Assembly: GCF_013409995.1 (NCBI RefSeq) | Contig: NZ_JACCBX010000001.1 | Location: forward strand, 58,834 to 122,833 | Origin: Neobacillus driksii | GTDB lineage: Bacteria; Bacillota; Bacilli; Bacillales; Cytobacillaceae | Direction: 5' to 3' | DNA length: 64,000 nt | Shown here: positions 1 to 7,296 of the stretch, in pieces | Position numbering within the stretch: position 1 is the first letter of the stretch | How the letters are laid out: the number at the start of each line of letters is the position of its first letter | The notes under the pieces: generated by a model | The model's input: the letters and a program-made list of their open reading frames with translations, nothing else | What the model was told of the DNA's origin: nothing | Databases searched by the model: none | Position numbers and translations under genes: made by a program

Positions 1-1
1 A

Positions 2-124
2 CCAGGACTCTACTCCTTACGACTACACTCTAGTAAAGTAAGGGAAAAACCAAAAGGACCGGAGATTTGGCAAGCAGCTGCGGTAAAACTCAGAGCTGTA
101 AAAATGATAAAAATGGAAAGCTGA
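2..124 (+). CDS. C-terminal end of an unidentified gene cut by the window edge
   Basis: An open frame enters from the left edge and runs 40 codons to a TGA at 122-124. It ends in a basic tail (…LRAVKMIKMES). The stop lies 23 bases before the next start codon and 6 bases before that gene's AGGAGG, which is typical operon spacing, so this is probably the end of a real upstream gene. The visible tail is too short to name. Given the neighbours it could be another glycan-degradation gene, but that is inference. Confidence 0.4.
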   Translation, partial: PGLYSLRLHSSKVREKPKGPEIWQAAAVKLRAVKMIKMES

Positions 125-147
125 AAACGAAGGAGGTAGAGTTTAAG

Positions 148-1422
148 ATGAAGCCAATGACCGCTATCATAATTGGGGCAGGTGACAGAGGGCTAAGAGC
201 TTATGCTCCATATGCGATAGAGTATCCGAATGAATTAAAGATTATCGGTGTGGCAGAGCCGAATAGTGAAAGAAGAATAAAATTTCAACAAGCACATCAT
301 ATTTCTCATGAACATTGCTATGAGAACTGGGAAGACGTATTGAATCTTGATAAGAGAATTGCAGATATTGCCATAATCTGTACACTTGACCGCTTTCACT
401 TTAAACCGACCATGAAGGCATTGGAGTTGGGTTATCATGTTCTTTTGGAAAAACCGATGTCCCCCGATCCAGTGGAATGCATTGCGATGGAACAAGCCGC
501 CAAAAAATACAATCGACAGCTTACGATCTGCCATGTATTAAGGTATACCGAATTTTGGGCGACGATTAAAAAGATGATTTCTCAAGGAGAAATCGGTGAA
601 GTTGTTTCCCTGCAATTAAATGAAAATGTAGAAGTGATGCACATGTCTCACAGCTTTGTACGCGGTAATTGGAATAATAAAGAAAAATCGAGCCCGATGA
701 TTCTGCAAAAATCTTGTCATGATATGGATATTATATCTTTTGTGCTGGGCAAGGATTGTAAAAGGGTTAGTTCCTATGGATCCCTTATGCATTTTAAGGA
801 AGAAAATGCACCCATCGGAGCACCAATGCGATGTTTAGATGGCTGTCCTGCCGAACTGGAATGTCCTTTCCATGCTGGCAAGTATTATCTTGGTGAAGGC
901 AAAGGATGGGCAAGGAAATTCACAGAAGACCATACGAATGAAGGTATCATAAAAGCATTGAATGAAACACATTATGGAAGATGTGTATACCGCTCCGATA
1001 ATAATGTTGTGGACCATCAAGTCGTAAATATGGAATTTGAGGGCGGAGCAACAGCGACCTTTAGTATGTGTGGCTTTACGAGGGAACAAACACGGATGGT
1101 CCAAATTATGGGGACAAAAGGCGAGATACGTGGAAACATGGCAGAAAACAGTATTTCCATTTTTGATTTTCTATCAAAACATGAAACCGTCATCCACTTT
1201 AACAAGCCGATTGGAGGACATGGCGGAGGAGATAAGGGCATCATTCGAACGTTTCTGAGTGAAATTCAAAATGGCAGCAAACGGGATAGTGTTTCTTCCG
1301 CATCGGCATCGGTAAGAAGCCACCTAATGGCATTTGCAGCTGAGGAATCAAGGTTAAATCATGGTCAATCTATTGCGATTGAAGAATATTATCAGCGTTT
1401 GGTTGAAAATATTCAATTATAG
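148..1422 (+). CDS. Gfo/Idh/MocA family NAD(P)-dependent oxidoreductase-like protein, copy 1
   Basis: This is a 424-residue protein with an N-terminal Rossmann fold (AIIIGAGDRG at about residues 6-15) and the conserved EKPMSPDP segment near residue 100, both diagnostic of the Gfo/Idh/MocA family. The family oxidises or epimerises sugars and cyclitols, and some members are NAD-dependent glycosidases. A Cys cluster (CLDGCPAELECPF, about residues 231-243) is unusual for the family. The ATG at 148 is chosen because AGGAGG at 131-136 precedes it and because the paralogue at 7297 begins with the same residues; the frame stays open upstream to a TTG at 67. The protein is over 80% identical by eye to the 7297 copy. 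It probably acts cytoplasmically on a sugar from the glycan that the neighbouring lyase degrades; the reaction is unknown. Confidence 0.88.
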   Translation: MKPMTAIIIGAGDRGLRAYAPYAIEYPNELKIIGVAEPNSERRIKFQQAHHISHEHCYENWEDVLNLDKRIADIAIICTLDRFHFKPTMKALELGYHVLLEKPMSPDPVECIAMEQAAKKYNRQLTICHVLRYTEFWATIKKMISQGEIGEVVSLQLNENVEVMHMSHSFVRGNWNNKEKSSPMILQKSCHDMDIISFVLGKDCKRVSSYGSLMHFKEENAPIGAPMRCLDGCPAELECPFHAGKYYLGEGKGWARKFTEDHTNEGIIKALNETHYGRCVYRSDNNVVDHQVVNMEFEGGATATFSMCGFTREQTRMVQIMGTKGEIRGNMAENSISIFDFLSKHETVIHFNKPIGGHGGGDKGIIRTFLSEIQNGSKRDSVSSASASVRSHLMAFAAEESRLNHGQSIAIEEYYQRLVENIQL

Positions 1423-1436
1423 TCTTATTTAATATG

Positions 1437-1466
1437 ATCACATGTTACTGATTCGATCAGGCATGG
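1437..1466 (+). promoter_or_regulatory. RAT-like ribonucleic antiterminator upstream of the PL8 lyase
   Basis: The segment contains GTTACTG followed by CAGGCA, the conserved bases of ribonucleic antiterminators bound by BglG/LicT/SacY-type proteins. Its last bases (AGGCATG) are also the 5' arm of the terminator at 1459-1521, so the two structures are mutually exclusive, as in the classic mechanism. A closely matching element stands before the GH84 gene at 41964. Confidence 0.7.
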
Positions 1467-1521
1467 TGGTACAGTTGAAAGAATTTCAATTCTTTTGATT
1501 TGTTACCGCATGCCTTTTTTT
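1459..1521 (+). terminator. Conditional terminator overlapping the RAT
   Basis: AGGCATG (1459-1465) pairs with CATGCCT (1509-1515), followed by a run of T. Inside the loop, AAAGAATT (1478-1485) and AATTCTTT (1488-1495) form a second perfect stem. It sits about 165 bases before the lyase start, so it would block transcription unless the RAT forms. Confidence 0.75.
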
Positions 1522-1566
1522 GTTGATGTAAAGAGGGATCTAAAAATATGTGAAAGGAGGTGGTAA

Positions 1567-1614
1567 ATGTTTTTCAATGGGGTAGGGGATATAAAAAAAA
1601 TCATCGTTTATTAA
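1567..1614 (+). CDS. Possible 15-codon leader ORF
   Basis: An ATG preceded by AAAGGAGG at good spacing opens a 15-codon frame (MFFNGVGDIKKIIVY) ending at TAA, between the conditional terminator and the lyase. The ribosome site is better than many in the window, but nothing else supports translation. A shortened version of the same leader (GGTGGTAA joined directly to TCGTTTATTAA) lies at about 8607-8628, after the second Gfo/Idh/MocA gene, where the ORF is lost. This argues against an essential peptide. Confidence 0.2.
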   Translation: MFFNGVGDIKKIIVY

Positions 1615-1687
1615 AATAGGAAAATAAACAGCTTTCTATCATTATTTTTAGGAAATACAAAACAGGGGAATGTTAGGAGGAATTTGT

Positions 1688-4600
1688 ATGAACGAATGTT
1701 CGAAAAAGAGGTTGGTCACTTTGGTGTTTGCTGCGTTTTTAAGTTTGTTGCTAATGGTCAAGTTCGAAGGAACAGCTAGTAAAATAGTAAAAGCAGAAGA
1801 GCCTGAACCTATACTTAATCTCGCATCAAATAAGCCAGTGACTTATTCGGGGGTTGAAGGTGGTAAAGTAAACGGTAGTTGGAAGTATCCACAGTTTGTA
1901 GGGGAAAAAGCGGTTGATGGAGACGTAATGACGAGATGGTCTGCGGATAAAATGGATAAGCAATGGCTCGTTGTAGACTTAGGCCAGGAGCAACCTATAC
2001 AAATGGTTACAATCCAATTCCATGCAGAGAGCCCTGATTACGAGGTGCAGGTTTCTGCTGATGGTATCACTTATCAATCAGTGTTTAAAGAATTGAATGG
2101 TTCACAAGGGGGAGCGGTCACGAAGAATATTTCTTTTGAAGCCAAGAGTGTTAGATATGTTAAGTATTCTCAGAACAAACAGTGGAGGCATGCTTCAAAT
2201 GGTCAATATTATGGTTCATCGATTAAGGAGCTTGAAGTTTTTAAAGAAGTACCACAAGTAACCGATGTACAACTAGAGGATACTGAAATCCAGTTAACAC
2301 CTGGCATGCAACAACAACTGACTTATACTATCACCCCTGGATATTTGACTTCAACTGAACAAGTTGAATGGGCATCTTCTAATCAGGCGGTTGCAACAGT
2401 CTCTGAAAAAGGTCTCGTTCGTGCGTTACATGAAGGAAAAGCGATAATCAGTATCACAACATCGAATGGGAAAAAAGCAGAGGCAATGCTAGAGGTTGTG
2501 GCTGAAAAAGCTCAATATGTTCAAATGCGCAATCGTTGGAGAGAACAATTGGTCGGACCAGTTGATTTAAATACAGAAGATAAAGATGTAAAATCATACG
2601 TAAACAAGCTTTCCGCCACAGCAGAAGAACTTTGGGCATCGTTGAATAAAGATGACAATCGAATGTATTTATGGCCAAGACTTTCAACTGATACCGTATC
2701 AGCAGATTATACAACGCAGTTCAATCATTTAAAGAAATTAGCTTTAGCATACAGCATAGAAGGAAGTACGCTTCAAGGGAACGAAGCGCTTCGTAATGAT
2801 TTGTTCGATGCATTCGATTTCATGGTCACAACGAAAAAATATAATGGCAGCTATTATACTGGGAATTGGTGGGATTGGCAAATCGGGAGCACACAACCAT
2901 TTGTTGATGCTCTGATTCTTCTCCGAGACGAACTATTGAATACGCCGGAGGGCTCAAATCGTTTGGCGATGTATGCGAATGCAATAGGTGGGTACGCCTC
3001 TGATCCTGCAAAACAATGGCCATCGTACACAGCTACCGGTGCAAATCGTACTGATATTGGAATTTCAGTATTGGGGACCGCCTTATTAACAGAGCAAGAT
3101 GCCAAGATGGAGCTTGTACAACAAAAGGTTCCTGACGTATTCAAAATGGTTAAATCAGGGGACGGACTTTATCAAGATGGATCTGTTATCCAACACGTGA
3201 ACCATGCGTACACGGGAAGCTATGGGAATGAGTTGTTGAAAGGAGTAGGGCGCATCCAGTCGATTGTAGCAGGGACGGAGTGGGAAATGAAAGATGCTTC
3301 AATCAAAAATGTCTTTCAGACGATTCGAAATGGATATATTCCTCTCATGTACCGTGGGCAGATGATGTCAATGGTCAATGGTAGAAGTATTTCACGAGCA
3401 CCATTCACCAATCCATTCACAACTGAGTATGCAGCGGGTTCTGAGACAATCGCCAATACATTATTGATCAGCCAATTTGCTAGTATGCAAGATCAACTAT
3501 ACTTTAAACAAGCCGTAAAATCTTGGCTGACAACGTCAAAGAATGCCTATAATTACTTTGAGAACGCACGTGATTTAGGAGCTTTGTTAGCAGCGAAGGA
3601 AGTGGTAAGCAATGATTCAATTATTGCTGCAAATCCGTTCAAAGGAATGAAAGTATACGGTTCTATGGCGCGAGCTGTACAAGTGAGAGATTCGTATGCT
3701 ATCGGCATCAGTATGTATTCAAAACGCATCGCCAATTATGAGTATGGCAATACAGAGAACAAACATGGATGGCATACCGGAGACGGGATGCTGTATGTAT
3801 ACAATCACGATTCTAAGCAATTTAATGAGGGATATTGGCCAACTATAGACCCGTATCGTTTACCTGGGACAACGGTAGACACGAAACCACTGGCAGACGG
3901 CGCCGCACAATCGAAGACCTCGCCGCAAACATGGGTTGGTGGTGCGACCAATGGGCAGATTGGTGCAGTCGGTATGTACTTGAATAAAACGAATCTTCAA
4001 CTCGGTATGGATTTACGTGCAAAAAAATCATGGTTTTTACTAAACGACTCTATTGTCGCCCTAGGGGCAGATATTCAGGGACAGACGGAATATTCGATTG
4101 AGACCATTGTAGAAAATCGTTTGGTCAAAGACGAAGTGTTTAATTTGAATAATAAACAAATATCTAATGAAGCTCAAACTATTGATTTAGATGAACACGC
4201 TTGGGGGCATTTAGCCGGTAAGACAGAAGAAGAGAGCATTGGCTACTATTTTCCTCAAAAGACATCTTTAACAATTCAAAAAGAAACAAGAGAAGGGAAA
4301 TACGCCGATATTAACGGATACTTCAATAATGACCAAACCTATACAAATGATTATGTAAAATTACTGATCAATCATGGACAAAACGTAAAAGATGCAACCT
4401 ACGCTTATGTACTACTCCCGGGGCAATCAGCACATAATACGAAATTGTATGCCAAAAAGAACACTTTAGAAATTCTTTATAATAATCCATCAATTCAAGC
4501 GGTTAAAGAACTAGAAAGCGCTACATTACTAGCAAATATTTGGTCGGAGAATGGTGGTACTGTGGATGGGATTACAGTAGATAAGCCTGCTTCTATCGTC

Positions 4601-4867
4601 ACGACAGAGGAAGATGGCAAGCTGGTCATTTCGATTTCTAATCCAACGCATTCAGACACGCAGATTCAGTTAAATATAAATCGTGATAATATTACGCTGC
4701 TTTCAAGCGACGATACAGTAACACAAACCGAGAAGGGATATGAAATAGATACGACCGGAGCAGCCGGTTCGACGCACCGACTCGAGTTCAAGGTTCCTGA
4801 ACTCGAAAAGAAATGTCACCCACCTAAAAGTAAAAAAGCCGATTCGAATGCCTACAAAGGATGTTAA
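1688..4867 (+). CDS. Secreted polysaccharide lyase family 8 (chondroitin/hyaluronate lyase type)
   Basis: This 1059-residue exported enzyme should cleave uronic-acid polysaccharides by beta-elimination. Order: signal peptide (about 1-37), F5/8 type C/CBM32-like discoidin domain (about 42-192), bacterial Ig-like Big_2 domain (about 195-275), PL8 alpha-toroid, then the beta-sandwich domains. The aromatic-patch motif NWWDWQIG starts at residue 393. The catalytic Asn (GAN, N453), His (H503) and Tyr (GSYG, Y512) have the same spacing as in pneumococcal hyaluronate lyase. The start at 1688 follows AGGAGG by 7 bases; an ATG at 1670 lies before that site and is rejected. Expression should depend on the RAT/terminator leader. 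GalNAc genes downstream favour chondroitin over hyaluronan or xanthan, by inference. The last about 20 residues (lysine- and cysteine-rich, ending KGC) look unlike a normal PL8 end, and no LPxTG anchor is present. Confidence 0.9.
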   Translation: MNECSKKRLVTLVFAAFLSLLLMVKFEGTASKIVKAEEPEPILNLASNKPVTYSGVEGGKVNGSWKYPQFVGEKAVDGDVMTRWSADKMDKQWLVVDLGQEQPIQMVTIQFHAESPDYEVQVSADGITYQSVFKELNGSQGGAVTKNISFEAKSVRYVKYSQNKQWRHASNGQYYGSSIKELEVFKEVPQVTDVQLEDTEIQLTPGMQQQLTYTITPGYLTSTEQVEWASSNQAVATVSEKGLVRALHEGKAIISITTSNGKKAEAMLEVVAEKAQYVQMRNRWREQLVGPVDLNTEDKDVKSYVNKLSATAEELWASLNKDDNRMYLWPRLSTDTVSADYTTQFNHLKKLALAYSIEGSTLQGNEALRNDLFDAFDFMVTTKKYNGSYYTGNWWDWQIGSTQPFVDALILLRDELLNTPEGSNRLAMYANAIGGYASDPAKQWPSYTATGANRTDIGISVLGTALLTEQDAKMELVQQKVPDVFKMVKSGDGLYQDGSVIQHVNHAYTGSYGNELLKGVGRIQSIVAGTEWEMKDASIKNVFQTIRNGYIPLMYRGQMMSMVNGRSISRAPFTNPFTTEYAAGSETIANTLLISQFASMQDQLYFKQAVKSWLTTSKNAYNYFENARDLGALLAAKEVVSNDSIIAANPFKGMKVYGSMARAVQVRDSYAIGISMYSKRIANYEYGNTENKHGWHTGDGMLYVYNHDSKQFNEGYWPTIDPYRLPGTTVDTKPLADGAAQSKTSPQTWVGGATNGQIGAVGMYLNKTNLQLGMDLRAKKSWFLLNDSIVALGADIQGQTEYSIETIVENRLVKDEVFNLNNKQISNEAQTIDLDEHAWGHLAGKTEEESIGYYFPQKTSLTIQKETREGKYADINGYFNNDQTYTNDYVKLLINHGQNVKDATYAYVLLPGQSAHNTKLYAKKNTLEILYNNPSIQAVKELESATLLANIWSENGGTVDGITVDKPASIVTTEEDGKLVISISNPTHSDTQIQLNINRDNITLLSSDDTVTQTEKGYEIDTTGAAGSTHRLEFKVPELEKKCHPPKSKKADSNAYKGC

Positions 4868-4878
4868 TGATAATTTTT

Positions 4879-4912
4879 AAATCCGACATGGAAGTTTTTC
4901 ATGCTTGGATTT
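4879..4912 (+). terminator. Weak hairpin after the lyase gene
   Basis: AAATCC and CATG pair with CATG and GGATTT around a T-rich loop, ten bases after the stop. The stem is interrupted and there is no strong T run, so it is a poor terminator; the hairpin at 4990-5019 is the better candidate. Confidence 0.35.
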
Positions 4913-4920
4913 AGATAAAA

Positions 4921-4980
4921 TGGCTCTGTTTTAAAAAAGAATAACTTCTTTAAAAAAGTTTAACATTTAAAACAAAGTCA
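4921..4980 (+). repeat. 60-bp element with imperfect terminal inverted repeats
   Basis: The ends TGGCTCTGTTTTAAA and TTTAAAACAAAGTCA are imperfect inverted repeats, and an inner AAAGAA/TTCTTT stem lies between them. It looks like a small decayed insertion end or MITE-like piece. No second copy was noticed in the window. Confidence 0.3.
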
Positions 4981-4989
4981 AACGATTAG

Positions 4990-5024
4990 ATCCTCCTAAG
5001 TCTTGTTATTTAGGAGGATATTTA
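4990..5024 (+). terminator. Terminator-like hairpin
   Basis: ATCCTCCTAA (4990-4999) pairs perfectly with TTAGGAGGAT (5010-5019), followed by an AT-rich tract (ATTTAATTTATT). It separates the lyase gene from the GntR regulator promoter. Confidence 0.55.
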
Positions 5025-5068
5025 ATTTATTCATATTAATAACTAATAATCACGTTTTCTAAGTTGTT

Positions 5069-5099
5069 GGGTTGATTGTACAAGTACAGGTGATATAAT
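5069..5099 (+). promoter_or_regulatory. gntR promoter with overlapping operator
   Basis: TTGATT (5072-5077), 16 bases, then TATAAT (5094-5099) form a sigma-A type promoter. The 18-base sequence GGGTTGATTGTACAAGTA (5069-5086) covers the -35 box and matches, in reverse orientation, sites before the LacI gene (6020-6037) and the ROK kinase gene (14130-14147). It probably is the GntR regulator's own operator. Confidence 0.55.
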
Positions 5100-5137
5100 T
5101 TAGTTTAATAAGTATGTTTTGGAGGCAAGGTTAAAAA

Positions 5138-5869
5138 ATGAAACCATTGCAGCATGAAAGTTTAATTCCGCTATATCATCAATTAATGCAAAGATTGAAG
5201 GATTCGATTGAAAAAGGGCATTGGACTTCTGGTGATAAAATTCCATCGGAAAATCAGTTAATGGATCAATTTGGTGTGAGCCGAAACACAGCAAAAAAAG
5301 CGATTGAGGAGCTTGTACAGGAAGGAATTCTATACCGAATTCAAGGAAAAGGGACATTTGTGGCAAAGCCGAAATTGCAGCAGTCGTTGATGGGATTCTA
5401 CAGCTTTAGCAAAGTATTAAAAGAGAAAGGGCTGAATCCAAAGGATATCATATTAAAAATAGAAGAGGTCAAACCTACTGCAAAAATAAGCGAGGCACTC
5501 CGACTTGGAGAAAATGAGAATGTGATTGAAATGAAACGCCTCCGCTGTGCCAATGATGAGCCATATATTTTAGAATCATCTTTCATTCCGAAGCATGTTG
5601 TATCTGATATGGAGCAGCTTAAAAAAGTGGGCGAAATATCTTTATATGATTTATTTGCGCAACAATTTAATACGGTAGTGACGAGAGCAAAAGAGGCATT
5701 TGAACCTGTTCTTATCCGTCCTGACGAAAGTGAGCACCTTGAAACGGAAGAAGGCCGTCCGGCGCTGTTGCTGGAACGAACAGCCTTTGATTCCAACGAT
5801 GTGCCGGTTGAATTTTGTATTTCTATTGTCCGTGGCGATCGCTGCCGCTTTTACACCGAACTAACATAA
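5138..5869 (+). CDS. GntR/HutC family transcriptional regulator with UTRA domain
   Basis: The 243-residue protein has an N-terminal winged helix (IPLYHQLMQRLKDSIEKG… then SGDKIPSENQLMDQFGVSRNTAKKAIEEL) and a UTRA effector domain from about residue 90 to the end. It is the HutC/NagR/AgaR type, which senses phosphorylated amino sugars or related metabolites. The ATG at 5138 follows GGAGG by about 13 bases, a longer spacing than usual. Its position between the lyase and the GalNAc operon, and the shared operator-like sites at 5069, 6020 and 14130, suggest it is the local repressor. GalNAc-6-P or tagatose-6-P would be a reasonable inducer, by inference only. Confidence 0.88.
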   Translation: MKPLQHESLIPLYHQLMQRLKDSIEKGHWTSGDKIPSENQLMDQFGVSRNTAKKAIEELVQEGILYRIQGKGTFVAKPKLQQSLMGFYSFSKVLKEKGLNPKDIILKIEEVKPTAKISEALRLGENENVIEMKRLRCANDEPYILESSFIPKHVVSDMEQLKKVGEISLYDLFAQQFNTVVTRAKEAFEPVLIRPDESEHLETEEGRPALLLERTAFDSNDVPVEFCISIVRGDRCRFYTELT

Positions 5870-5875
5870 TCATTG

Positions 5876-5907
5876 AAAACTCATAGCACTGTGTCTATGA
5901 GTTTTTT
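5876..5907 (+). terminator. Terminator after gntR
   Basis: AAAACTCATAG (5876-5886) and CTATGAGTTTT (5895-5905) make an 11-bp perfect stem followed by T residues. The stem sequence is nearly the same as the terminator at 14091-14118, and both are followed by a copy of the 18-base operator, suggesting a duplicated intergenic block. Confidence 0.85.
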
Positions 5908-6019
5908 GCTAATTTCAAAAAAGAAAAATTTATTTCAACTTGATGGGTTGACAGGTCATTAGGAGAGGAAGTATATTCATATTAGTTAAAATTTTCAGTT
6001 AAGAGTTGAAGTTTTTAAT

Positions 6020-6037
6020 ATCCTGTACCAACAACCC
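6020..6037 (-). promoter_or_regulatory. Operator-like site upstream of lacI-type gene
   Basis: On the minus strand this reads GGGTTGTTGGTACAGGAT and shares 16 bases (TGTACCAACAACCCAT on the plus strand) with the site at 14130-14147. It probably binds the GntR regulator encoded at 5138. Confidence 0.5.
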
Positions 6038-6123
6038 ATTCATTTAATCTGTGGTTATGGAACTTTACAAAAGAAAGTAAAACCTCTCTTACAAAAGATG
6101 TTAGAATTTTGTTATTCTATTAA

Positions 6124-6137
6124 AGAAAGCGCTTAAG
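6124..6137 (+). promoter_or_regulatory. cre-like / LacI-type operator before the LacI gene
   Basis: AGAAAGCGCTTAAG matches most positions of the CcpA cre consensus TGWAARCGYTWNCW and has the central CG typical of LacI-family operators. It lies 26 bases before the LacI-family start, so autoregulation or CcpA control is equally possible. Confidence 0.4.
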
Positions 6138-6162
6138 TGTTTAGCTAAGAGGTGTTTAATTC

Positions 6163-7212
6163 GTGATAAGATTAAAGGATATTGCAGAGCATGTCGGGGT
6201 TTCGATTTCAACGGTTTCGAGAGTCATTCAAAATGACCAGACCCGAAATGTTAACCAGGAAACAAAAGCAAAAATTTGGGAGGCTGTTAAGGAGTTAGGC
6301 TATGTCCCAAATCAGCATGCTCGAAATTTAGTAACCAACAAGCAAGAAAAGAGTAACACACGAACAATGAAAATTGGCTGGGTTGCCAATCCAAAACAAG
6401 CGGAAACCAACCCTTATTTTGCCAATATTTATACGGGTATTCGTGATACATTAGCCAATCATGATTATACCCTGATTAGTATCACAAAGGATGAGATTAA
6501 TAACGAGGCACTGCTCCTTAAGACCATCCACGAATTAGGGATTGAAGGTCTGCTTCTAATCGATAAGATTGATGATAGCCTGATTGAATATATTCGACAA
6601 AATATACCATTAGTAGGACTGGACTTTTACTATACAGATAAAAACATAGCGATCGTCGATTACGACCGTGTGGAAGCTATTAAAAAGGTGGTCCAGTATT
6701 TAGGTAATCAAGGCCATCGGGAGATAGGGTTTATTGGTGGAGGTGTAAACGAAGGTTTCGAAGATTTACATTCCGAATATCGTTTTAAAGGCTATCAATT
6801 GGCAATGGAAGAAGCTGGATTAGCCATTCATCCTGAATGGATCATTAATACACAGTGGAAAATGGAAAACAGCTATGAAAAAATGAAAAGTCTGATTAAA
6901 CAGGATCCAGCGCATCTACCGACAGCCATGGTTTGTGCCAGTGATTTAATGGCTATCGCTGCGATGAGAGCGGTCAGAGAAAACAATCTTCGCATTCCAG
7001 AGGACATCGCTTTCTTTGGGGTCGATAATATTGAAATGGGCAAATATTCATCACCACAGCTATCAACGGTTGAAATACCTAAATATGAAATGGGAAAAAT
7101 GGCAGCCAAAACGATTATGGAAATGGTGGAGGGGAAAATTAATCTACCAATTAAGCTTATCTTGCCATTTGAAATAGTTCTTCGTGAATCAGCAAATAAA
7201 AAACGAACCTAA
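6163..7212 (+). CDS. LacI family transcriptional regulator
   Basis: The 349-residue protein has the classical LacI helix-turn-helix and hinge (IRLKDIAEHVGVSISTVSRV at residues 2-21) followed by a periplasmic-binding-protein-like effector domain. The GTG at 6163 is preceded by AGAGGTG at 8 bases. It is a second local regulator next to the GntR protein, and directly precedes the second Gfo/Idh/MocA gene and the ABC importer, so these are likely targets. The cre/LacI-like sites at 6124 and 7237 flank its gene. The sugar effector is not predictable. Confidence 0.9.
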   Translation: MIRLKDIAEHVGVSISTVSRVIQNDQTRNVNQETKAKIWEAVKELGYVPNQHARNLVTNKQEKSNTRTMKIGWVANPKQAETNPYFANIYTGIRDTLANHDYTLISITKDEINNEALLLKTIHELGIEGLLLIDKIDDSLIEYIRQNIPLVGLDFYYTDKNIAIVDYDRVEAIKKVVQYLGNQGHREIGFIGGGVNEGFEDLHSEYRFKGYQLAMEEAGLAIHPEWIINTQWKMENSYEKMKSLIKQDPAHLPTAMVCASDLMAIAAMRAVRENNLRIPEDIAFFGVDNIEMGKYSSPQLSTVEIPKYEMGKMAAKTIMEMVEGKINLPIKLILPFEIVLRESANKKRT

Positions 7213-7227
7213 TCGGTTCTTTTTTTA
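7205..7227 (+). terminator. Terminator overlapping the lacI stop
   Basis: GAACC, a 5-base loop containing the TAA stop, GGTTC, then seven T form a compact intrinsic terminator. The Gfo/Idh/MocA gene downstream therefore probably has its own promoter. Confidence 0.7.
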
Positions 7228-7236
7228 CAACACTCT

Positions 7237-7250
7237 GGAAAACGTTTGGA
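7237..7250 (+). promoter_or_regulatory. cre-like / LacI-type operator before Gfo/Idh/MocA copy 2
   Basis: GGAAAACGTTTGGA matches 12 of 14 cre consensus positions and lies just after the lacI terminator, about 47 bases before the next start. It may bind CcpA or the LacI-type regulator. Confidence 0.4.
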
Positions 7251-7296
7251 TAAAATCGGGAAAATATCTGGAAAATGAAGGGTAGGAGAGTTTAAC

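Noticed and set aside
2..124. Naming the window-start fragment as an unsaturated glucuronyl hydrolase
   Set aside because: The role would fit the locus, but the visible 40 residues show no recognisable family motif.
1567..1614. Regulatory leader peptide
   Set aside because: It is not preserved in the related leader at 8607, and has no runs of codons pointing to attenuation; kept only as a weak feature.
5945..5962. Another operator copy (GGGTTGACAGG)
   Set aside because: Only the first seven bases match the shared motif.
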